This document shows positions 50,975-62,979 of a stretch of DNA of 64,000 nucleotides, one piece after another. Within the stretch, counting starts at the first letter, position 1. The number at the start of each line of letters is the position of its first letter. The translations under genes and the position numbers were made by a program. Source of the stretch: Nymphaea colorata (Eukaryota; Streptophyta; Magnoliopsida; Nymphaeales; Nymphaeaceae); NCBI RefSeq assembly GCF_008831285.2, contig NC_045144.1, positions 4,890,268 to 4,954,267 on the forward strand. Direction: 5' to 3'. The notes under the pieces are model-generated. The model saw only the letters and a list, made by a program, of their open reading frames with translations, did no database searches and had not been told where the DNA came from.

Positions 50975-53900
50975 ATGGCGCATGATGATGGAGGCCATGT
51001 CACTCGCGTGCTGTTTTGTGGGCCTCACTTTCCTGCCTCACATAATTACACCATAGAGTATTTGAAGGGGTATCCGTATGTGCAGGTAATTCCTCCATCT
51101 AGCTTCAATCCCAAGCTCTTTTCCTGTCAATCGACTTTGCTTGAACAAAGGTTCCAAGGAGGAAAACAGAATGGTGAAGCAATGCTAGTCCCTGGATTCA
51201 ACAGTGGGATGTACAAATATATATACGAGTAAAAGTGGAACTTCGAAAGTAATAAATTACAACCGATTACAAAGTGGACTAAGAACCTTTTTTAGAATTG
51301 CCTTACATTTTAAAACATGACAATGCCATTTAGTGTTTGATCTTTCCTTTAACAAAAATTAGTAAACTATATTCTCTCCCTTTCGTAGGAACCATAATTT
51401 ATTGAAAATATAAATGCATGATCCCACTACCTGTATAGTGGAAATTTATTTGTCATGTTGAAAATCCGATGGTCTCCTGTGCTGCCACGATAGAGCGCCT
51501 GAGATTCAGAATCATTCAACTCTAGTTTTTTGAAGTGGCTTCTGCGAATCAAGCTCTTCCACGACATTTACAACCTTTTGGTGCCATGATTGAACTGCAT
51601 ATTTGATGCTCATTGAAGTTAGTTATCTTCTAAATATACAGCTTTTTAACCTAGACTAACAAGTATAGCAAGTTGCTAGGCATACTTCTTTCACAATATA
51701 ATATAGAGAAAATTGTTGGCAGAGCGTAGAATATTTGTCAAGACTCAAAGTGCGTGATGCTTCCATATGTTATATGGAACACTTGTGCGTGGAAACACTT
51801 GTGCTGAGGATTTAGAAGCACATTTTTATTTTTTGGAATTTACTTATGAAGAAATTGATTATCAGTTGAAGAGATTCAAAAGGTGAAAAAATGATGAACA
51901 TGAATGGTACTTCAACTTGTAGCTTTAGAGGAAGGCTATGCCTTGTTTCACTGTTCATAAGTCTTGTTGGGGAAATGCCTTTCTTCTTTGAAGTTTGAAG
52001 TGTCAACAAACCAATCTTTTATATGTGATTTTTCTTTTCCAATATTCATAGGTTGATGTTGTACCTCTTGACGAAGTAGCTGATGTGATTGAGAATTACC
52101 ACCTTTGCATAGTTAAAAACAAGCGCTTGGATTCTGGTCTCATTGCCCATGCAAAGCAGATGAAGCTGATTATGCAGTATGGTGTTGGACTGGAAGGTGA
52201 ACCCTGTTTTATCATTGTTCTTTTTTTTTTTCTGAGGCATATACTATGTCACCACTGTCATTGTTAATTGTTACTGGCTAGTTTTCTATTACTCAGGTAG
52301 TTTTGATGTCTACCGTTACTCTAAGTTTTACAAGTGTTCTGATGAGTGAGAGAATAAGTGAACTTTTCTTTTTCTCTGCTAGAGGCCACACTTTGTGAAG
52401 AACGTAACACTCTTTTGGACACTTGTTTTCCTATGTCTGCAGGTGTTGATGTTGAGGCTGCTACCAGGCATGGAATTAAAGTTGCAAGAATTCCAGGAAA
52501 TGTGACTGGGAACTCTGTATCATGTGCTGAACATGCAATATATCTGATGTTAGGCCTTTTAAGGAGACAAGTATGTTTCTCTTATGGTAGCTGTTTATCA
52601 AGCTATCACCTGTTTGTAACATTCTGTTTCACTGTTGACATAATCTTGTTATCTTGCAATAGTTTTTGACCATACGGTCATCCATAGTATGCTTCCCCCC
52701 CTCTCTCTCTAGATATATATACACATAAATATAAATAAATAAATTAAAGTATATATAAAAGTTGAGATAGACAGGCAAATGTGGATTGCCTTTTTCATTG
52801 ATTAACATGTCAGCTAAAGTTTCTTAAGCCTAACCAGTTTCAATTGTTTTGGAAAACCTTAACAAGGTTCCCAATATAAAGTGGCACAGTCATTATTTTT
52901 ACTTTGTAAATTAAAGAAATCTTTAGTGCTTGATTGTCACAAATTACGTGAAGCATCATATCCAGGTACTTCAAAGCCTGTTAGGATCTGGCCAGTTTGG
53001 TGCATTTACTAATATTTGTGGAGAATGTGGTCATCATTGATGACAGTTGTACGTGCTTGAGCATATCTTGCCCTAAAGCTCATTGTGTATATGTGCAATC
53101 AATATGGATTTGAATATTTCTTTTGACTAATTAGGTATTCAGGTATGACATGCACATTGAACAGTCAAGGGTTGCTTTATTGAGAACTGTTTGTTTTGGA
53201 CATCCTTCTTTATGTATTTATTTTTTTCATTCTCCTAACTGTGAAGTTAATTATTATCTATTATTGCAGAAAGAAATGGAATCCGCAGTCCAACAAATGC
53301 TATTGGGACTGCCAGTCGGGGAGACACTTTTTGGTAAAACGGTCTGAGCTCCTTTTTAGAAGTATTTCTTAATCTTGCCCTTTATGGTTCATTTTCTGTT
53401 TATATTAATTTTGTTAATCTTCCTTTCAACAGGTCCTCATTCTTGGGTATGGTAATATTGGTGTTGATCTTGCATCACGTTTACGAGCATTTGGTGTCAA
53501 AATTCTGGCAACAAAACGAGACTGGAGCTGTAATTCACTCAGTTCCACCAGCAGCTATGGTATTTGGAGAACATACAATTGTTCAATATCCCCTTGCATC
53601 AAAATGGAATTTTTTTTGGTATTAGTTGCTTGAGAAAATGTTGTCACATGGTCTCAAGTAGTAACTTATATGCCAAGTTTGACCATTGATGCTGCTGATG
53701 GTTCAGTGGATAAGAAGGGGGTGCTGGAGAACCTTTATCAATTTGCTGGCGATGCTGACATAGTCGCTGTTTGCATGGCACTAAACGATAAAACGGTTTG
53801 CCTGTCACGTTTCTTTTGGGTTCCTTAGTTGATGTTCTGTTTAAAGCGAATAATAGTCTACCATGCACTTAGTTTTGAAAAAGCTAACTTGGATTTGGAA

Positions 53901-55280
53901 TAGCAGGTTGGTATTGTGGACAAGGAATTCCTCTCTTCAATGAAAAAGGTTTGTGTTCTCAAGTCATCATATTGTTTGACATCATTGATTCGGTCAACAT
54001 GCTTTATCTTTTCTTGTTACCTCTAATGAATATGCCTTGAATTTGAGGTAGATTATAGGCCTTAGTGAATATCTTGTAATGCAAATTTGCCTTCAATCTC
54101 AGAAGCACAATAATTTCTTCTTTCTTCCAATATGTAGTGATCATATACTAAGCAGTATTTTTAGTTAGAAGGTGCACGGCCTGCAAGATATAATAGTTGA
54201 CTGACCATTTATGTAGGGGAACATGAACATGCCATGGTATATATAAGTATGTTCTGTCGTTGTCCAGTCCTCCTGGAAATGTCTCATTCAGGATCTTGCA
54301 TCTTCCATGTACATTATGTCCTTTTTTCTGGAAGGGACTTCAGATTTGAGTGCAAATCTGCAATTCAATACGTTGTCTGAAGTTAATAGTTGCATTCTTC
54401 CTAATTTCAGATTAAATTGCACGTAGAAACTCCATTAGTGGGTCTCGAAGATTTCTTTTTCTGTGTACTTTTTTGTCCACAAGATAATAATGTCATTTAA
54501 CAAAATTGAGACACAATAGGTGCTGGATCCCTTTGGACTTAAACTACTTTTAGTTAAGGTTAAAATTTGATCTGATTGAAAATGCTTTTGACAATTCTTT
54601 TGTTAAAAAGAGGGACTCGAAAAACTTAAATAGTTTCTGCTGACAATAAAGTATTCTTAACCAAGCTAATGTTGTCATGTTCTTTGTTTGTTGCATTTGG
54701 CCAGGGCATGTAACGATATATCAATTTGCAATCAAGCTTGTAATCCAAGGTGTACTTACCAAGAAATAAGAACATCTGTTAAGAATATAATTTTAGTGAC
54801 TTCAATCAACCTTGTAATCTGAGGTGCACTTATTAAGAAATAAGAACATCTGTTAAGGATATAATTTTACCTAACATATTTCTCGTTAAAGATATTCCAG
54901 ACTCATTAATTTGAAGTAAAAAAAATGTGCTAATTAGCACCTTTGAGTGATTATAATTAATTTCATATCATTCACAAACTGTTGTTTTATCTCAAGGGTG
55001 CTATTCTGGTCAATGTTGCTCGTGGTGGCCTCCTAGACTATGAAGCTGTTAAATTCTCTCTTGAATCTGGACATTTGGGTGGTCTGGGAATTGACGTTGC
55101 ATGGACTGAGCCATTTGATCCAGATGATCCAATTCTTAAGCATCCTAATGTGCTGATCACACCTCATATTGCTGGAGTTACTGAATATTCCTACAGATCT
55201 ATGGCAAAGGTTTGATTATTGGCAAGTCAATTTGGAACGTTATCAAGTATTATTTCATGCCTGAACAACCACCCCCCCTT

Positions 55281-55315
<35 letters not shown>

Positions 55316-55443
55316 CTCTTGCATGGAAATAATTGTAGTTCTTGTTTTACTAATTAATGGTGATCGTGGTGTAGGTTGTTGGAGATTGTGCTCTTCAATT
55401 GCATGCTGGAACACCATTGACAGGAATAGAGTTTGTCAACTGA
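50975..55443 (+). CDS. D-isomer specific 2-hydroxyacid dehydrogenase (At1g72190-like)
   Basis: NAD(P)-dependent oxidoreductase of the D-2-hydroxyacid dehydrogenase family; its substrate in plants is not established to my knowledge. Exons: 50975-51085, 52052-52196, 52443-52570, 53270-53341, 53433-53559, about 53707-53795, 53907-53948, 54997-55209, 55375-55443, giving about 331 residues. The N-terminal catalytic half starts MAHDDGGHVTRVLFCGPHFP and includes KLIMQYGVGLEGVDVEAATR. The Rossmann core has LILGYGNIG (GxGxxG). Catalytic residues are visible: Arg in VNVARGG, Glu in WTEPFDPDDP and His in ITPHIAGV. The end is GTPLTGIEFVN. It closely resembles Arabidopsis At1g72190 and its rice counterpart. 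The least certain junction is the acceptor before VDKKGVLENLYQF, since an upstream AG at 53658 would add about 16 residues. Donor ACG|GTCTGA at 53341 is weak. Intron 7 (about 1 kb) carries a 74-bp tandem duplication. Confidence 0.87.
54731..54870. repeat. Tandem duplication, about 74-bp period, in intron 7
   Basis: ATCAAGCTTGTAATCCAAGG... at 54731 recurs diverged at 54805. Both contain AAGAAATAAGAACATCTGTT. Confidence 0.75.
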
Positions 55444-56245
55444 ATGCCAGAAATTTTAATGGTCTACTAGACATTTGTGTTTAGGTGCAATTTGGTAGAT
55501 GATTGGAGTTGTGCTTTCTCTATCGATAGGCGTAGCCGCGTAGAAATAATAAGAAATTGTGGAACGTGTGGGAATGTAACCCATTTTTTCTTTTGAAAAA
55601 TGATGGAAGTTTGGGAAGAAAAACTTAAAATAATTCAATCTCTTGGATCAATGCAGATGCTGTTGGTCCTAAGAGCCAATTGGTATGGCCATCGACAGAT
55701 TAGACAAAAGATGGTGGTGAAATGTGATCTGATTTTCATCTACATTTGTTGGATATCGAACCAAAGAGCCAGAACTGATGTAGAAAACTCTTAAATTTGC
55801 CTATATGTTTTTGTCATTCGAATGTTGTCAGACTTAGGCGATAACATTTACATTGGACCACAGTAACCAAGAAACAAAATGGATACATAGAACAGTGTAA
55901 TGGAAACACAAGCGAGGAAACAGACAGACAAAATTGCTACGAAGCGGAGCTAGATGGTGGTGATAATTGTATAGGCAAAAATTTGAACATTAAAGTGGTG
56001 GTAATAATTAAAAAACGTGAAAGTAAATGGTAACATGAAAGTTGATGGAAAATTAATTGTACACCTATAACAAGATAATGTCATTTATGATACTGTAAAA
56101 AATAGCAAGGTACCTTTAGAAAAACCCTTTAGAAAAACGGATAAAACAAAGAAAGAAATGAAACGACAGAGGAAGTGAAAATAGAAGAGGAAGTGAAAAT
56201 GAACAATGTCAGAAGAAAGTTCTCCGTTCTAAATTTAGTGAAGCT
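55444..56245. other. Convergent intergenic region
   Basis: 3' flanks of the dehydrogenase (plus) and the proximal WAT1 gene (minus). AT-rich. No gene was recognised. Confidence 0.5.
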
Positions 56246-57224
56246 TCACACAACCGAATGCAGGATAGTTGCTTCTCCAGCAGACCTGTGTGCCTGAAGC
56301 TGGACAAGTTCCTTCACCTCTTTCCCTTTGCCCCACAGCACAGTGTACAACCCCAAGATGATGAATCCGGCACCAAGCACACTGAAACCACAATCACGTT
56401 TTAAAAGCATGTTATTTATTGGGATCATTCCCTAAGATCGATTTAGAAGCAATGCAAGCCAAACTAAAACCCAAGAAATTTTCTATTGATAGCGATTTTC
56501 TCACGTAACGATTCACAGTTTACCTTCCCAAATAAAGAGGCTCCTCAAGCATTACGGATCCAAACACGGCGACGATGATGAGAGACAAGGGGTTAAAAAC
56601 AGAGACAAACAAAGGTCCTCTCTTTTGGATGCCCCACAGCGTGAGTAACATCACCATCCCTGATATCACAACCCCCTGCGAGCCCATCCACAAAATTAAG
56701 CAGAAAATATATGTAAATGGCCTAATTATAAATGACACAAAGGAGGAAAGAAGACATACCACGTAGAGGGCAGTGAAGAGATTAACATCCCAACGGAGCT
56801 TCCATGCAGATGCATCTCCCTCAGTAATGGCTGCAATGCATGTGCACTGGACGGCTGCAATCAGATTGACTAACGCAGTGCTCGTATACGGGTGGGGGTA
56901 CCTCTCGCTCATCTTCGCCTGTCATTGGAGATCAATTTAATTAAACAATTAATTTAATTAATTCTATTCTTGTTAGAAGAAAAAGTGGAAGATAATTTGA
57001 TTTGGTGGATATGCTTAAGGGAATAGTAATTCATTGCCTGTATAATGAACCATATGGCCTGGCTGTAGCCAAGAGCGAGCCCAGCGCTAGGTTGCCCAGC
57101 TCCGCTGACCTTGCATGTCGGCGCAGCAGGTGGGCATGAATGGACCAGAGCTGGAGTCTTGCGCCCTTGCAGAAGGTGAGTAGCACAGCTCCACCTATCC
57201 CTACCAAGGTCCCAATCACCTTCG

Positions 57225-57319
<95 letters not shown>

Positions 57320-58225
57320 GGCAGAGCTAGAATATGTATAATTAAACAACTGATAATGATTGTTCCGAATTCTCATGTGGGAAATTAAGGTGTTCACCGG
57401 ACTAGGACGGCCAAAATGAAGGTGAAGACAGGGAGCAAATTGGAAATTGAGACTGCAAGCGTCGCCGAACCCATCTTGACTGAGGCGATGTACAGATTCT
57501 GGTTCAGTGTTGAACTGCACAATTCCATCACATTATGACAAATTCGTGTGGTCAGATGATATTTTAAAAAAAAAAGAGCGATGTACAGATTCTTTCCCCC
57601 CTCTCTTTTCCCCTCTTCTTTCTCTCTCAACCTATATAAAGTATGTATTTGCTCACCCAAAAAGGGAACAGCAGAAAGCCTGGCCAAGAGCAACCCAGCT
57701 CATCGTCGTCCTGCTCTTCCTGCATTAAACAATCACACCGACCATTAAAGAAATTGTAGGGGCATAATTCCAACGATTGCATTGATTTAGAGCAGAAATC
57801 AAGCTTTTTTGATATATTCTAGGAGCTATTAATATTTTGATGATTGAAAGAGAACATTTAAATCCTAAATAGGAATATGCCACATGTTTAATATATATCA
57901 ATCAAAATAACACAAGTTTAATATATATCAAATTATTCTTAAGAGTTAATTAGATCAGATAAAAAAAAGCTACACTAAAGTAATATGTTTTAAATGGTGA
58001 TCAGGTTAATTCGTATGCGTACCTCTCCAAGAAAAAGGCAAGAGGGCAGAGGAGGGCGGTCCCGAAAATGTAGCGGTAAGCAACGAGGACTCGGAGGCTC
58101 ATCCCTCGGTCTGTGGAGATCTTGTAGAGGACCGTCATCCCTGCTACCACCACCTGCACCACCACCATGCACAACACCACCTTCGTCCCTCCCACTCTTC
58201 TCCTACTATTTGATCCCTCCTCCAT
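56246..58225 (-). pseudogene. WAT1-related (UMAMIT/EamA) transporter, disrupted in exon 4
   Basis: Minus-strand gene of the plant MtN21/WAT1/UMAMIT family (ten-TM DMT transporters; known members move amino acids or auxin). Exons: 58225-58023, 57719-57657, 57514-57398, exon 4 remnant about 57222-57038, 56918-56760, 56675-56524, 56381-56246. Intact parts include MSLRVLVAYRYIFGTALLCP, STLNQNLYIASVKMGSATLA, KMSERYPHPYTSTALVN, KRGPLFVSVFNPLSLI and EEPLYLG. Exon 4 is broken three ways. Its first 13 or so codons (MERL...GQA in the paralogue) are missing, with (AT)n directly before ACGAAGGTGATTGG. The remnant from KVIGTL to the donor is 185 nt versus 204 in the paralogue, so LGSLLA and YSQAIWFIIQ lie in different frames. 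The donor is GC, not GT. Skipping exon 4 would not restore frame. A functional product looks unlikely. It is a tandem partner of 59709-63719. Confidence 0.75.
57229..57315. repeat. (AT)n microsatellite at the WAT1 exon 4 border
   Basis: 87 bp of pure TA repeat abutting, on the minus strand, the remaining exon 4 sequence TTACGAAGGTG. It occupies the place of the exon's first codons and normal acceptor. Confidence 0.95.
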
Positions 58226-59708
58226 AATATATATTTGATAACTCTCTCTCCCTCTCTTCTTGAATTGGCTCTTCGGCTTCTGCCTTCTTTAAACCAAAGA
58301 TATTGAGGAGAAAAGAAGATGCCAACAGGCTGAAGCTGCCAATCTGAACTAAATGAGATGAAAATAGGTCATACGGGGTTACATTTATAGATCAAAAAGA
58401 GAGAGAGAGAGAGAGAGAGAGTAAACAAAATGGAAGGTGTCATTACTATTGACACTATGCAGTAGTTAAGTGTAAATGGTCTAATTATATATTGCCAAAA
58501 AAACGGCCTGCTTCCTTTTAATTGTATCTAGTATTTGCCATATTTCAAGCTCAGAAGCTTCCACATCTGGGTGGAGTTGTCTTGAAGGCCACGACACTTA
58601 AAAGATTTGATTCTGTCTTAGATTTTTTCTTGATTTTTCGTTATTAAAAAGTGATTTTTCAAGAGAATGAATGAAGAAGCAGTCCAAGTTGTTATCGAAG
58701 CTGCAAACTTGGCATCAATGTGTATCGGTTTCGTTAGCCGGTACGAAAGTCCGAGCCAGCCAATAGGTGTTGGGGCTACATCAGCCAATTTTGTGACATG
58801 TTTATTATGATGATCTTATACAATTTGATCTATGGAGTCAGCTAATTGTGAAAAATGTCTGAGACTTACGGAATCAAACAGCTAAAACAGCAAATATTAA
58901 TTTTTTTTTTCTGTATCCCATTTTTTGGAAACAGTTTCGTCGATCAAATATCTGATTCTAAAGCAATGTCTCCACCTTGAATATTACTTCAAAGTTCGAA
59001 CAGTAAAACAGGAACTACTCACTTCAGGTTCGTCAATCGTGATTGGATGATCATCATTGAAATTGATTTCTTCAACGATGCCCTGTTCTCTGACCAGCTT
59101 AATCAGGGGATTAATATTTTCCTTGTGAAGCATAAAATAATTCATAATAATAAGAACAAAGGGCTGAAACAAAAAAAAATATATGTATGAATCCGAAGGA
59201 TTTTTACCAAACATCGACTGCACGCACAGACGAGAAAAGAAGTTACGGAGATCCAAAAAAAAAAAAAAAGTCAAAATAAGCCCTTTTGCAAAAATGGTAT
59301 GTTCCTCAATTCTTTGCGAAGAAAGCTAATTTCCTTTTAGGGTGTGTGAATGAGACGACGCAACCCGATATTTTTACAAAATTTTCAAAGATGGTTGTGA
59401 TATATTTGTCAATTCACTTCTTAATATTGATTAGCATCCCTTTAACGTGTTTCCATTTATTGTTCTAAGAGTGGTAAAGCCATGTCTGTACATTTGGAGA
59501 TTAGTCACGAATGAGTAGGCGTTAAAAACTTTCTAATTGACGTACATTTTCTAATTGACGTACATGTTGCAATCAAATTTTAGAATTAAGTGCCACGGGA
59601 ATGACTCAGCCTACGGCAGTGTTGCTTCATGAACGTGTGCTGATTTTATTTGCTAATACATATCAACAGCTATTTTTTGGTTGCAGCCGAGATTCATGCT
59701 CTCTCGAC
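58226..59708. other. Spacer between the WAT1 pair
   Basis: Promoter side of the proximal copy, then AT-rich DNA with (GA)n at 58400-58421 and a duplicated 17-bp CTAATTGACGTACAT unit near 59535-59570. No gene was recognised. Confidence 0.5.
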
Positions 59709-62700
59709 TCAACCAACTTGAACACCAACTGAATTTTCCTTTTTTCTTTTGTACTTCGTCTCTCCTTCATCATGTGAAGCCGGAGACTCCAGAAGCATGC
59801 CTCCAAAAGAAGCTTTAGCGGGATCTCCAGATGACAATTGAGTAGGAAGCTCAGCAATAAGTTGCTCCATCTCTTTTCCTTTCCCCCACAACACGATGTA
59901 CAGTCCCAAGATGATAAATCCAGCAGCAAGCACACTGAAACCACAATTAGATAGTACATTAAAAAGTTTGGTGGGTCATATCAGATGTTGTCAGGTATGA
60001 ATATCTTAAGACTTTGAGATCCATGGATTTAATGTCAGACATCAGGCATTTCGATGTTGATCATAGGTCTGGCCTCTGATTTGAGATCCTCAGTTTGGAG
60101 AACCATGCATCCTCTGAGACCAAAACTTAAAACAACAATACGAAAGACAGAAAAAATTGCAGAACCGCTCGAGTTCGACAAAGAGACAGACTATTGCAAT
60201 ATGGTTCGTAAGGAAAAGAACCATTTTTGTATAAATAGGATCTGAAAAATGTAGTAGTTCCAAATTTTTACCTTCCTAAGTGGAGAGTCTCATCAAGAAA
60301 TATGGATCCCAAGATGGCAGTGATAACAAGTGAGAGAGGACTGAACACAGAGACGAACACTGGCCCTCTTTTCTTTACGGCCCATGACATGAGAGACAAC
60401 ACCATCGCTGAGACAAACACGGCCTGCGTCCAAGAGAGAAAATTGAGATGAAAGAACTGACTCCTTCAAACTTATGTGATCCTAATTCCAGAAACAAAAT
60501 ACCCAATTTGTTTAATAATTCTAACTTCTTGAAAAATAAGCATTTTGATGGTAAAATCCCATGATTCTGGGGTATATAAACGCCTCCTTAATTACTTGTT
60601 AGACCCACAGGGAACAATTTGATCTTTTCAACATTGACAATTAAGAGAGAGAACAAATACCCCGTAAATGGTAGTCAAGAGCTTGACGTCCCAGCTGAGC
60701 TTCCATGCAGATAGAGTCCTATCGACAACGCCTGCAATGCATGTGGACTGAGCGGCTGAAAACAGGCACATGAGGGCTGTGCTGGAGTAAGGATGTGGAT
60801 ACCTCTCGTTCATCTTGGCCTGCAAATATTAGAGATCAAACTTCATTACCATGTCCTCATTCTAGACAATGCTCAATGGGGGCATTTGTTCTAGTGTTCG
60901 GGAACGTGTCCATAAAATGTTTCACCCTCGTCCAGTAGAATGTCTGATAAAAATGTTTACCGATGTTAATGTGAGTGTCGATAAATTTTTTTTTTTTTTT
61001 TTTTACCAACGTTCACAGGATTGTCGGTAAAAAGTTTATTATTACCAAAATCCTCTGGACGTTGTTAATCGTTTGTTTAACTACGTTTATGAAGTTCGAT
61101 GAAAATGTTTACACCGACGGGCACAACAACGCGTGCAACAAAAGTGTGAGTGATGGTTTTCACTGACAACCAAAAGTTTTATCGACATTACTTCCTATTT
61201 CACCGACATTTTCGGCCTTTGTTGAATTTACTTTTTTTTTTTTCCGGTAGCGTATTAAGATTTAAGGCACCTGGATTATCAGCCATATTGCATAGGTCAA
61301 AGCATAGGCAATAGCAAAAATTGCGCCCAGTGCCTGCTGGTTGCCTGACTTGTGCTGCTGGTCGGCCTGACGGTGAAGCAACTGGCTGTGAACCGGCCAT
61401 AGCTGGAACTTGGCGCCCTTGTAGAAGGTAAGCAGCATGGCCCCGCCGATGCCTATGAGCGTCCCCAGGACCTTGGCCTGCCCTATTCGTGTCTTCATTC
61501 TCAGCCTCTCCATTCTGCACAGCACACCATGCATAAACCAAAACACAAACAAACTTCATACGAAGCTTCAAATGTTTTACATTTGGATGCTTTTAGTAGC
61601 CTAAAACAAATTGTTTTATTTACCAAACGAGCCCTTATAGTTCCACAATCTTATATTATGACTTTCTTTTTCAAATTTTTATCAATTTAAAATATTTCTC
61701 AATTGTTCTAAAAAATAGGAAATAATAAAAAACTTGTATCTTGGGGCAGAACATATGTAACCTAAGAATTTTTTTTCCAATTTTACTGTTGTTGTTGTTG
61801 TGTGTTTTTTTTTTGGGGAGGTTGCATGAAGGTGCTTAGCTTCGGACCAGGAAAGCTAATCTGGGATCCTAATTTTTATATGAGAACCATGACAGCATTT
61901 GTTTACTTCGGATTTCAGATAAGATCACTAAGAGCTTTTGGCTACACCATGAAGGATCTCAATTTCTTATATTTCTGTAGATCTGAAATCTAGTGCTCGT
62001 ACTTTATGAGCCCTACATATAAGGGATTTTAGGTCAGTCTTGGATCTGAGATCCGAGATGATCAAACACATAAATATTAGAGTAGATAAAAACAGGAGTT
62101 CAAAATCATTGGTATGTGGCCAAAAGCATAGATAAGAAATTGGGTTGAGAGAAAGGGAGGTCGGACCTCAAATCCATGGAATTGTGATCCTAAGGTTGAG
62201 TATGGTTCCCCAAGGATCTTTCAAATCCGTGGGGATCTGAAATCCACGATAGCCGAATTCATAGTCTTATCAAACCATAGCATCCACCCCCAATGTCGAT
62301 CTCAAATCCATGCTGTAGTGTAAAAAAATTTTCTTTGATTGGGGGGTGGGAAGGTGGGGTCGGACCACAAAACCGTGGATTTGAGATCCACTGTAATCAA
62401 AAGGGACCTAAGTGACCTTAGATATGTGGTAAACTAACAAACGCTCTCTTTTTGTGTTTGGGGCCCAAACATTTAATCCAGGGCATTAACTTGATGTTCT
62501 AAGTACATGGCTTAACCCTTGTTTTAGTTACCCTTAAGATAAATAAATCCTTGAAGCATTAGTCTCTGCTTAAAGGATGAAAACAGGCTAAGGAACCATG
62601 ATCCAGGATGATCTGCAGTTATCCAATTAACTGATTAAATTCAAGAGAGAATCTTATTCGCATGAATGAATGAATGAAAGAAAGAAAGAAGAACAAGATG

Positions 62701-62948
62701 GTAAAGATAAGGGAATTTAGTGAAAAGCTACCGAAACGTGACTGCGAGCATGAAGGTGAAGGCAGGTAGCAGGTTGGCCATTGCACAAACGAACGTCGCT
62801 GAAGTCATTTTCATTGAGATTATGTAGAAAATTTGATTCAGTGTTGCCCTGCAGAAAATGATAATGCATGATAATGATCAAAGAAATCTTTCATAAAATT
62901 CAAACTCTCAGAACAATATGGTTGCAGTCAGGAGCAGAACCAGATTTT

Positions 62949-62979
<31 letters not shown>

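Noticed and set aside
57140-57520. Open frames running through the (AT)n tract on both strands (82 and 188 aa)
   Set aside because: They consist of IYIYIY repeats plus out-of-frame pieces of the WAT1 exons, so they are not independent genes.
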